Of a stretch of DNA of 30,908 bases, positions 24,330-30,908 are shown piece by piece. The position numbers and the translations under genes are program-made. Origin of the DNA: DATAEY01 sp038199035 (lineage in GTDB: Bacteria > Actinomycetota > Thermoleophilia > Solirubrobacterales > Solirubrobacteraceae); contig JBBPZM010000049.1 of assembly GCA_038199035.1 (NCBI GenBank), positions 1-30,908 of the forward strand, read 5' to 3'. A model generated the notes under the pieces. That model was not told where the DNA came from and did not search any database. It saw only the letters and a list, made by a program, of their open reading frames with translations. The stretch's first letter is position 1; the number at the start of each line of letters is the position of its first letter.

Positions 24330-26658
24330 TGGCCCGCCAGTCCGCGACGCGCACGAGCGCCTCCAGGAAGCCCAGGACGAAAGGACCGTGGCGGTCGCGC
24401 AGCTCAGACGAAAGCTCCGCCCACGAACACCCACCTCCGCCGATCTCCATTTCCTCGAGCCCCAGCACCGTCGGGGGGAGGTCGCCGACAGGAGTCGACA
24501 CGGCCGGCAAAGCGTCACCTTCGAGCACGCCCAGCGCGAAGCGCGCGCTCGGGGCGGCGTCTCCCGGCGGCTCCTCTGCGGGCGCAGGTCGAATCGACAT
24601 CCGGACCCGCCCATGGTGGGCGGCTACGAGATAGCGGACCAAATCGCGTGCCTCCTCGCGTTCGTCGAGCAGCAGCCCATCGGAAAGCGCGAGCGCGCTG
24701 GCCAGCTCATGGCGGAAGTGAGGGCGGACATGGCGTCCGCCGCGATACGCGCTCTTGGCCCACAGCTCCCCGGTGAGCGCGCCACGCTCCGCCTCTGGAG
24801 CGGTGCTCAGCAGCATCTCCTGGAAGGCGGGATGCGCCTTGCCGATGTCGTGCACAGCCGCGGCGCGCACGACCGCGGCCGCCAGCTCTCGCGGCAGCGG
24901 CAGCGCCGCCATGGAGCCAGCCGCCTCGCCCATCGCATCGTCGAGATGGCGGCTGAGCGGCACCCACTCGCGGCCCAGGCTTCCCGGGTCGGAGTCGAAG
25001 CCCTCGGGTGCAACGTCCGGGGGCGCCAGCGGCGTCACCTGGTCACGACGGTCGCCCGTCCATCCTCGCTCAGCGCTGTAACCGCCCTGGGCGGCGTTCA
25101 GCATCAGCGTCGCTCCCGGTCGCCTGCGCTCGCGATCTCCCAGCCGCCGCCAGCATCGCTCTACGATGTCGAAGGTCCATGCGCTGACCTCCTTCACCGC
25201 TCCCACCGGAACCGCGACCAGCTCGTCGCGACCGGCCGCCGGCTGATCGGCGATGTCGGTCGAGTCCAGCCTTGCGAGCGCACGAAAGAAGACGTTGACC
25301 GTGCGCTCGTCGTCAGCGCGGACATACGGCGCGATGTCGACGTCCGTGCCCGATAGGTCCGGGGCCGTGTCGAAGAGGTCGAGCACGTCGCGACGACGAA
25401 GCACGGCGGTCAGTTCCCGTCGCTCGGTCACGCTCATGCCCTCCAGGACCGAGGGCGACGCCGAAGCGCCCTCGAGCGATGAGAGGGCCGCCCGGGCGGT
25501 TCGGAGATCGTCTGGGTGGTAGGGCGCGGCGGAACGCAGGTCGAGGTCTCCGCGGTCGAGCCAGAGGACAATTGCGTCGTCGTCATCGCCGGCTCGGTTG
25601 CATCGGCCAAGCCGCTGCACCACAGCGCTGAACGGCGCGGTCTCCGTGACCAGCAGCGCGCTGGTGAGATCGATCCCGGCCTCTATGACCTGAGTCGAGA
25701 CGACGATCGTGCCTGACGCGGGCGGGTCGGCCAGCGCGTCGGCCATGTGCTGGGCGCGGTCGGGCGGGCGAAAGCGCGAATGTAGGAGCACCAGCCTCGG
25801 CGGGTCTTCCTCGTGCCCGAGCGCCTTGGCCAGCGCGCCATGTACGTGCTGGGCGAGCTCGACGCGGTTGACCACCACGATCGATCGCGTGTGCGGCCGG
25901 TGACGGTCCCGTACGGCGCCCGCGATCTGTCGTGCCAGACGTGGCGCCGGCGTCGATGTCAAGTCCAGCCGCTCGATGCGCTTGTCTGCCTCGAGCCGGC
26001 GGCGGAGGGGACCGATCCGATCGCCATCGCTCAAACGCACCACTCCAGCGACTCGGGGGTTGTCGATGGTCTCCAGGGCGCGCTGGTCGATCGTGGCCGA
26101 CATCCACACGGTCTGGCATTCACCGATGACCCCGAGCTTGCTCCGAAGGCCATGGAGCTGGGCCGACGTCGTGCGCGCGGGGCCCATGAGCTGCACCTCG
26201 TCGAAGATCCAGCGGCAATCGTTGTTGAGCAGGCCGAAGGCCACAGGCCAGGCGAACCGACTTTCCGCATAGCCGCGATTCAGAGCCCTCGAGACGAGCA
26301 TGTCGATGGTGCCGACGACGATCGCTCGCCGGTCGATCTCGAGCCGCCAGTCGTCGGGCTCTACTCCTCCCATTAGGACATGGACGGGCGTGTCGTCACC
26401 AAGCCGGGCCAGCGCTTCGCGAGCCACACGGACCGTCTGCTCGGTGAGCGAGCGCATCGGAAGTGCGTACACGAGCCGGCGCGGCGCGTTCGGATCGCAG
26501 ATCCAGGGCACCAACGTGGCCAGCGTCTTCCCCGCTCCGGTCGGGACGTCGATGACCGCAGGCGGAGCCTCCTGAGCCGCGAGGGTTCGCTGGTACTCGT
26601 AGGGCTCGTGGCCAGCGGCGCGGCGGAAGGCCTCGTCGAAGTGGTCTGGGTCGATCAT
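24322..26658 (-). CDS. cas3: CRISPR Cas3 helicase-nuclease with C-terminal HD domain (type I-G)
   Basis: Cas3 unwinds and degrades target DNA after the effector has bound. The 778-residue protein has the helicase first and the nuclease last, the reverse of the usual HD-helicase order. Walker A is PTGAGKT (Lys44), the Walker B box is IFDEVQ (Asp153-Glu154), followed by VWMSATID and the motif VI-like QRLGRCNRAG. The HD nuclease follows with VHDIGKAH (His603-Asp604), then FRHELASALAL and VAAHHGRVRMS. ATG 26658 is chosen because MIDPDHFDEAFRRAAGHEPYEYQ fits the family start and GAGG lies directly upstream. The frame runs open to 26742, which would overlap the divergent antitoxin gene. It is the first gene of the cas3-csx17-csb1-csb2 operon. 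Confidence 0.94.
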   Translation of the reverse strand: MIDPDHFDEAFRRAAGHEPYEYQRTLAAQEAPPAVIDVPTGAGKTLATLVPWICDPNAPRRLVYALPMRSLTEQTVRVAREALARLGDDTPVHVLMGGVEPDDWRLEIDRRAIVVGTIDMLVSRALNRGYAESRFAWPVAFGLLNNDCRWIFDEVQLMGPARTTSAQLHGLRSKLGVIGECQTVWMSATIDQRALETIDNPRVAGVVRLSDGDRIGPLRRRLEADKRIERLDLTSTPAPRLARQIAGAVRDRHRPHTRSIVVVNRVELAQHVHGALAKALGHEEDPPRLVLLHSRFRPPDRAQHMADALADPPASGTIVVSTQVIEAGIDLTSALLVTETAPFSAVVQRLGRCNRAGDDDDAIVLWLDRGDLDLRSAAPYHPDDLRTARAALSSLEGASASPSVLEGMSVTERRELTAVLRRRDVLDLFDTAPDLSGTDVDIAPYVRADDERTVNVFFRALARLDSTDIADQPAAGRDELVAVPVGAVKEVSAWTFDIVERCWRRLGDRERRRPGATLMLNAAQGGYSAERGWTGDRRDQVTPLAPPDVAPEGFDSDPGSLGREWVPLSRHLDDAMGEAAGSMAALPLPRELAAAVVRAAAVHDIGKAHPAFQEMLLSTAPEAERGALTGELWAKSAYRGGRHVRPHFRHELASALALSDGLLLDEREEARDLVRYLVAAHHGRVRMSIRPAPAEEPPGDAAPSARFALGVLEGDALPAVSTPVGDLPPTVLGLEEMEIGGGGCSWAELSSELRDRHGPFVLGFLEALVRVADWRASG

Positions 26659-26682
26659 CCTCAGCGACTGTCGCAGCCCGGG

Positions 26683-26707
26683 GGACTTGCTTACAAGCCG
26701 GTTGTCC
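26683..26707. promoter_or_regulatory. Candidate operator: overlapping inverted repeats in the cas3/antitoxin divergent gap
   Basis: The 84-bp gap between the cas3 and antitoxin start codons holds nested dyads: GGAC and GTCC at its ends (26683 and 26707), GCTTACAAGC at 26689-26698, and the near-palindrome ACAAGCCGGTTGT at 26693-26705. It is the most A/T-rich part of the gap. Ribbon-helix-helix antitoxins normally bind short dyads over their own promoter, so this is the natural place for autoregulation. That it also controls cas3 is inference. Confidence 0.4.
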
Positions 26708-26742
26708 GATGCTAGGCGCAGAGCCGTATGATCGAGAGGCAA

Positions 26743-27000
26743 ATGGGGACGATCGAAGTTCCAGTCGCTGTCTCCGAGGAGTGCTTGGCCGCACTCGACG
26801 CGGCGGTCGCCGCCGGACGGTTCGCCAGCCGCTCAGAGGCGATCGCAGATGCGGTGCGCCGGGCGTTCTCCGCAGAGTCGAAAGCCGCCGTAGGAGAGTC
26901 CTACCGCCGCGCCTATGAAAAGCGCCCGGAGGAGAGCTGGGTGGGTCGAGCCGGCGCCCATCTGCTGCAAGATCGCGTTGCCACCGAGCGCCGCCGGTGA
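26743..27000 (+). CDS. Ribbon-helix-helix antitoxin
   Basis: This 85-residue protein opens with the beta strand and two helices of the MetJ/Arc-type ribbon-helix-helix fold: GTIEVPVAVSEECLAALDAAV, then GRFASRSEAIADAVRRAF. These dimers bind operator DNA through the strand. A charged tail (about 45-85) is the usual place for wrapping around and blocking the toxin. ATG 26743 is preferred because the DNA-binding strand starts right after it and GAGAGG lies just upstream. ATG 26728 would add five residues. It is paired with the MazF-like gene 47 bp downstream and is divergent from cas3. It is the first gene of a run that continues into cas4-cas1 and cas2. RHH antitoxins paired with MazF toxins are known in other actinobacteria and in Bacillus. 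Confidence 0.85.
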   Translation: MGTIEVPVAVSEECLAALDAAVAAGRFASRSEAIADAVRRAFSAESKAAVGESYRRAYEKRPEESWVGRAGAHLLQDRVATERRR

Positions 27001-27047
27001 TGAGCCGAACGTAGAGGGACGCCGCCGTTCCAGCGCCGCGGCCATAG

Positions 27048-27365
27048 ATGAGCCTGATCGACCGCGGTGATGTGTTCGTCGCCGATCTGCCCGATGCCGG
27101 ACCACATCCTGTGGTGGTGGTCTCGCGCCAGGAGGCGATCGCGTATCGCTCGAACGTGACCGTCGTCCTCGTCACCACCACCGTTCGAGACCACGTCGCC
27201 GAAGTGGCGCTCGATGAGTCGCACGGACTGGACCATCCCTCGGTCGCCAACTGCGACGAGGTCTACACCGTCCCCAAGCGTCTTCTCGTGCGTCGTCGCG
27301 GCCGCCTCGATGCCGGCGCCCAGCGTGCTCTGGATCGAGCCCTGCGCATCGCCTTGGACCTGTGA
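27048..27365 (+). CDS. MazF/PemK-like endoribonuclease toxin
   Basis: This 105-residue protein is of the usual MazF length. It has the family opening RGDVFVADLPDAG, then PVVVVSRQEA, followed by NVTVVLVTTTVRD, the LDHPSVANCDEVYTVPK stretch containing the central strand, and a C-terminal helix. MazF toxins cut mRNA at short single-stranded motifs and are held inactive by a bound antitoxin. The loop after the first strand is short. The frame closes immediately upstream at TAG 27045-27047, which fixes ATG 27048 as the earliest start; no Shine-Dalgarno site is obvious. The stop is 13 bp before the ATG of cas4-cas1, so toxin and adaptation genes almost certainly share a transcript. Confidence 0.88.
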   Translation: MSLIDRGDVFVADLPDAGPHPVVVVSRQEAIAYRSNVTVVLVTTTVRDHVAEVALDESHGLDHPSVANCDEVYTVPKRLLVRRRGRLDAGAQRALDRALRIALDL

Positions 27366-27378
27366 GGCAGGAGCGTTC

Positions 27379-29040
27379 ATGACATCGCCCCCCGCTGAGA
27401 CCCCCGATCTCATCCCGATCCGGCAGCTCAACGAGCACGTCTACTGCCCGAGGTTGGCCTATCTCGAGTGGGTGGACCAGCAGTTCGTTGACAGCGCGGA
27501 CACGGTCGAGGGTCGCTGGGTGCATCGGCGGGTTGACGTCGAGAAAGGGCGGGCCGTGGCTGACGACGAAGACGTTGCCGACGCTCCCCGAACCACCGCC
27601 ACGACACTCTCCTCAGAGCGCCTGGGGTTGATCGGCAAGATCGACCTGCTCGAAACCCGCGGCGACGTGGCCGTCCCCGTGGAGTACAAGCGAGGAAGGC
27701 CGCGATCCCCCGAGCAGCCGCTTTGGGACCCCGAGCTGATTCAGGTGTGCGCTCAGGTCCTGCTTCTGCGCGATGCTGGCCGGCGCGTCGAGCACGCCGA
27801 GGCTTACTTTGCCGAGACCCGCACGCGACATCGAATCGCGATCGATCAGGCGCTAGTGGAGAGAACGCTCGCCGCGATCGCGGAGATGCGCGCGAACGCC
27901 GCGCGCGACGAGCCGCCCTCGCCGCTGGTGGACAGTCCCAAGTGCCCTCGCTGCTCGCTGGTCGGCATCTGCCTTCCGGACGAAGTCAACCTGCTGAAGG
28001 AGCGGGCGGCGCGAGTGCCTCGGCGCCTGGTGGCGGGCGACCCGCCGGCGACGCCTCTCTACGCAACCAAAGCGGGAAGCCGCCTCTCCAAGCAACGCAG
28101 CAGGGTTCTGCTGCGCGAAGAGGGAAGGGAGGTGGCCTCGCGCCGACTGATCGACGTGTCGCACATCTCCGTGTTCGGCAACGTGGACGTCAGCAGCGCC
28201 CTGCTGCGCTCATGCTTCGACGCCGGCACCCCGATCCTGTGGTTCACCAGCGGCGGCTGGTTCTCCGGCTTTGCATCTGGGATGCCGCCCAAGAACGTGG
28301 AGTTGCGCATACGCCAGCATCGGGCCGCGGCGATCGGCAGTCCGCAGTTAGCCGCCGCGTTCGTTGCCGGCAAGATCCGCAACGCTCGCACGCTGCTGCG
28401 ACGCCACGGCCGGCAGGAGAGCTCGGGCGCGCTACGTCAGATGGCTCAGCTCGCAACCCAAGCGGAGCACGAGCGCAAGGTTGAGTCGCTCCTCGGCATC
28501 GAGGGCACGGCGGCGCGGATCTACTTCGAGCACTTCGGAACGCTGATCCGCCAACTGGAAGGCGAGGATGCCTTCGACTTCGAGCACCGCAACCGGCGTC
28601 CGCCACGGGACGCGGTCAACGCCTTGCTGTCCTTCGTGTACGCGCTGCTGGTCAAGGACACGACGGTGGCGGCGCTCGCCGCGGGGCTCGATCCGTACGT
28701 CGGCTTCTATCACCGTCCTCGCTTCGGGCGTCCGGCACTGGCCCTCGATCTGGCGGAGGAGTTCCGGCCGCTGATTGCCGACTCGGTCGTCATGACCGCA
28801 ATCAACAACGGAGAGGTTGGGGCTCGCCACTTCGTACGGCGGCTCGGGGCGGTGAGCTTGACCCAAGACGGACGGCGCCAGGTCGTGAAGGCGTACGAGC
28901 GGCGGATGGCTGGCGAGCTGACGCATCCGCTCTTCAAGTATCGAGCGAGCTATCGGCGTACCCTTGAGATTCAGGGGCGGCTGCTGGCCGCCTCGCTCGT
29001 CGGCGACGTGCCGGCGTACAGACCTTTGACAACTCGTTGA
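27379..29040 (+). CDS. cas4-cas1: Cas4-Cas1 fusion, CRISPR adaptation (type I-G)
   Basis: This 553-residue fusion is typical of I-G/I-U loci. Cas4 (about 1-205) trims and helps select PAM-bearing prespacers. It has iron-sulfur cysteines Cys23 (VYCPRL), Cys189, Cys192 and Cys198 (CPRCSLVGIC) and RecB-nuclease residues Asp89 (GKIDL), Glu102 and Lys104 (VEYKRG). Cas1 (about 215-553) is the integrase, with Glu375 (GIEGTAARIYF), His445 (GFYH) and Asp457/Glu460 (ALDLAEEFRPL) as the metal-binding set. All catalytic positions are intact. ATG 27379 has CAGGAG six bases upstream. A frame open back to 27214 lies over the toxin gene and is not used. Cas2 follows after four bases. Confidence 0.96.
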   Translation: MTSPPAETPDLIPIRQLNEHVYCPRLAYLEWVDQQFVDSADTVEGRWVHRRVDVEKGRAVADDEDVADAPRTTATTLSSERLGLIGKIDLLETRGDVAVPVEYKRGRPRSPEQPLWDPELIQVCAQVLLLRDAGRRVEHAEAYFAETRTRHRIAIDQALVERTLAAIAEMRANAARDEPPSPLVDSPKCPRCSLVGICLPDEVNLLKERAARVPRRLVAGDPPATPLYATKAGSRLSKQRSRVLLREEGREVASRRLIDVSHISVFGNVDVSSALLRSCFDAGTPILWFTSGGWFSGFASGMPPKNVELRIRQHRAAAIGSPQLAAAFVAGKIRNARTLLRRHGRQESSGALRQMAQLATQAEHERKVESLLGIEGTAARIYFEHFGTLIRQLEGEDAFDFEHRNRRPPRDAVNALLSFVYALLVKDTTVAALAAGLDPYVGFYHRPRFGRPALALDLAEEFRPLIADSVVMTAINNGEVGARHFVRRLGAVSLTQDGRRQVVKAYERRMAGELTHPLFKYRASYRRTLEIQGRLLAASLVGDVPAYRPLTTR

Positions 29041-29044
29041 CTGC

Positions 29045-29344
29045 ATGGCGCAGCGCGTTCGCTACCTGCTGGTCTACGACATTCGCGACCCGAAGCGCTT
29101 ACGACGAGTGCATGCTGTGGCCAAGGACTTCGGCGAAGCCCTACAGTACTCGGTGTTCGTCTGTGACCTGAGCAAGATCGAACTGCTCGCGATGAAGCGG
29201 CACCTCGTCGAGGAGGCCGACCTCAGCTGCGACAGCATCGGCATCTTTGACCTCGGACAGCCGGACGGTCGTGGCGTCAGGTGCGTGGAGCTTCTCGGCT
29301 CACGCAGAGGCCTTCCTGATCAGAACAAGGCGGCGGTCTGGTAG
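29045..29344 (+). CDS. cas2: CRISPR Cas2
   Basis: Cas2 is the dimeric scaffold that bridges two Cas1 dimers during spacer integration. The 99-residue product is of normal length, with the ferredoxin-like first strand YLLVYDI ending in Asp12 and followed by RDPKRLRRVHAVAKDFGEALQ, then YSVFVCDLS for the second strand. ATG 29045 begins four bases after the cas4-cas1 stop, so the two are translated together. The array leader begins directly downstream. Confidence 0.95.
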   Translation: MAQRVRYLLVYDIRDPKRLRRVHAVAKDFGEALQYSVFVCDLSKIELLAMKRHLVEEADLSCDSIGIFDLGQPDGRGVRCVELLGSRRGLPDQNKAAVW

Positions 29345-29522
29345 TCGAGGGGTGAGGTCATGTCGCTCCCAGGCAGTAAGCCCTCGCATGCCCTGTTGCC
29401 CTGCAAGCGGCCGCTTTTCTTGATCGAGCACCCGACGGCTGGACGCACGGACTGGGGCCTTCTGCGAACCTCTCGCGCACGTCCGCAAAGTCGCTGCATT
29501 TGGGCCGTGAAAACCGCGAGCC
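29345..29522 (+). promoter_or_regulatory. CRISPR leader
   Basis: These 178 bp lie between the cas2 stop and the first repeat. There is no convincing gene. The stretch before repeat 1 (about 29498-29522) has A/T runs such as GCATTTGGG and GTGAAAACC that stand out from the GC-rich surroundings. Position beside cas2 and repeat orientation make this the leader, with array transcription on the plus strand and new spacers entering at repeat 1. An exact promoter cannot be named. Confidence 0.75.
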
Positions 29523-30908
29523 GTCACCGAGGACTACATTCCTCGGCTCCGTTGAAGCCGGCCGTTCGTCGCCCCCGTCGTCGCGTCGACCGCGGTCACC
29601 GAGGACTACATTCCTCGGCTCCGTTGAAGCACCGTCACCCGCCGCCCCGGCTGGCCGCGCTCGACGTGTCACCGAGGACTACATTCCTCGGCTCCGTTGA
29701 AGCTGCGTGAGATTAACGGCAACGCGGACGTGAGCGATTGTCACCGAGGACTACATTCCTCGGCTCCGTTGAAGCTGGCGGAGCTGGGGATCAGCCCGTT
29801 GGCGAGGGTCCGTCACCGAGGACTACATTCCTCGGCTCCGTTGAAGCACACTCCCCGGCGATGGCCACGGATGGTCTGACAGGTCACCGAGGACTACATT
29901 CCTCGGCTCCGTTGAAGCAGCCGTGCCGCGGCCTTCTCCCGGGTCGGCTGCGCCGCGTCACCGAGGACTACATTCCTCGGCTCCGTTGAAGCAGCTGTAC
30001 GCCCGCGACGGGACCGTCCCGCGCCTGGTCACCGAGGACTACATTCCTCGGCTCCGTTGAAGCTGGGCGATGCCCGGCCACCTCCGCGACCGCCTGTTGG
30101 TCACCGAGGACTACATTCCTCGGCTCCGTTGAAGCCGTAGCAGCCACAGTAGCTCATCGCCATCAAATGCAGGTAACCGAGGACTACATTCCTCGGCTCC
30201 GTTGAAGCCGGGACAACTCCACCTGGTTCCGCGGTGAGGAGCGGATGTCACCGAGGACTACATTCCTCGGCTCCGTTGAAGCGCGCTCGCGCTGGTCGGG
30301 GCGGGGTTCTGGCTCGGGTCACCGAGGACTACATTCCTCGGCTCCGTTGAAGCATTGATGGGAGCGTCAGGGCCATACGGCCTCCTACTGTCACCGAGGA
30401 CTACATTCCTCGGCTCCGTTGAAGCGCGAGGGCCGGCACGGCCCCCCCGACGGTGGGTTCGGGTCACCGAGGACTACATTCCTCGGCTCCGTTGAAGCGA
30501 CGACGACGCCGACCCGGGTGTCGCGCAGCAGCTGGTCACCGAGGACTACATTCCTCGGCTCCGTTGAAGCGTTAAGACGGCGGGGCCGGCGCCGAAGACC
30601 GCGACGATGTCACCGAGGACTACATTCCTCGGCTCCGTTGAAGCATGTCCAGCCGGGCCTGATCCAACCCCTGGTCGGCGTCACCGAGGACTACATTCCT
30701 CGGCTCCGTTGAAGCGAGGCGGCCGGCATCCGTGAGGTCGTCGAGGATCGTCGTCACCGAGGACTACATTCCTCGGCTCCGTTGAAGCGACGAGACTCCA
30801 CGCCGCGCGGACCGGCGGCCCGAGCGTCACCGAGGACTACATTCCTCGGCTCCGTTGAAGCCAGGCGGGGGTGGCGGGCACCCCTTTGTTTGAGGATGTC
30901 ACCGAGGA
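29523..30908 (+). CRISPR. CRISPR array, type I-G: 19 full repeats and one partial, 19 spacers
   Basis: The repeat is 36 bp, begins GTCACCGAGG and ends GTTGAAGC. Positions 5-11 (CCGAGGA) pair with 18-24 (TCCTCGG) around the six-base loop CTACAT, giving a 7-bp hairpin. Repeats start at 29523, 29595, 29668, 29740, 29812, 29883, 29957, 30028, 30100, 30173, 30247, 30318, 30390, 30463, 30535, 30609, 30680, 30753, 30826 and 30898; the last is cut after 11 bases by the window end. Spacers are 35-38 bp, all different. Eighteen of the 19 full repeats are identical; repeat 10 has A for C at position 3. The array continues beyond the window. Csb2 is the presumed processing enzyme. Confidence 0.99.
30173..30208 (+). 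repeat. Variant CRISPR repeat 10 (C3A)
   Basis: This copy starts GTAACC instead of GTCACC; the other 35 bases match the consensus. The change lies outside the hairpin. It is internal, not at the trailer end where decayed repeats usually occur. Confidence 0.95.

Noticed and set aside
26659..26742. N-terminal extension of cas3 to 26742
   Set aside because: It would overlap the divergent antitoxin start and adds 28 residues with no family similarity; ATG 26658 fits the family start.
27001..27047. A small RNA toxin-antitoxin (CreTA-like) element between antitoxin and toxin
   Set aside because: The gap is only 47 bp and has no sequence resembling the CRISPR repeat.
27214..27378. Upstream extension of the cas4-cas1 frame
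   Set aside because: It lies over the toxin gene in another frame, while ATG 27379 has a good ribosome-binding site just before the Cas4 motif.
29360..30712. ORFs on both strands across the array that translate to repeated TEDYIPRL-like or ASTEPRNVVLGD-like blocks
   Set aside because: They are translations of the CRISPR repeat with spacer sequence between. They have no coding character and would be false hypothetical proteins.

Overview
The window is very GC-rich, with densely packed genes and long shadow ORFs on both strands. It looks like the chromosome of a high-GC actinobacterium. The closest feel is Thermoleophilia/Solirubrobacterales, inferred from the LPFTG-ending membrane protein beside an ECF sigma factor, the FHA-ABC fusion transporter and the split methylmalonyl-CoA mutase. 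No rRNA or tRNA is present to confirm this.

Layout. 1-1285: end of a long coiled-coil protein. 1314-2502: an ECF sigma factor divergent from a sortase-signal membrane protein that carries a natural His6/poly-Asn tract. 2660-4729 (-): O-antigen ligase/Wzy-type membrane protein. 4891-7777 (-): selA-selB, the selenocysteine synthesis and decoding pair. 7835-13107 (+): methylmalonyl-CoA mutase catalytic subunit, FHA-ABC-permease fusion, DUF2269-like membrane protein, and a SRPBCC-like protein with Pro/Glu/Ala repeats. 13189-18130 (+): a one-module NRPS (C-A-T-TE, predicted valine) followed by the Sfp-type phosphopantetheinyl transferase that would activate it. 18145-19710 (+): propionyl-CoA carboxylase beta subunit, which acts in the same propionyl-CoA to methylmalonyl-CoA to succinyl-CoA route as the mutase.

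19805-30908: a complete type I-G (formerly I-U) CRISPR-Cas locus. The interference operon cas3-csx17-csb1-csb2 runs on the minus strand with overlapping or nearly touching genes. Divergent from it on the plus strand is a unit that begins with a toxin-antitoxin pair (ribbon-helix-helix antitoxin, MazF/PemK-like toxin), continues with a cas4-cas1 fusion and cas2, and ends in an array of 19 full repeats plus a 20th cut by the window end. The toxin-antitoxin pair sits at the divergent promoter and reads straight into the adaptation genes with a 13-bp gap. It is therefore well placed to guard or regulate the whole locus. This is the most interesting arrangement in the window.

Several genes have a TAnnnT-like hexamer 6-11 bases before the start codon and no Shine-Dalgarno sequence, suggesting leaderless transcripts. 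The cas genes instead use Shine-Dalgarno sites and translational coupling.
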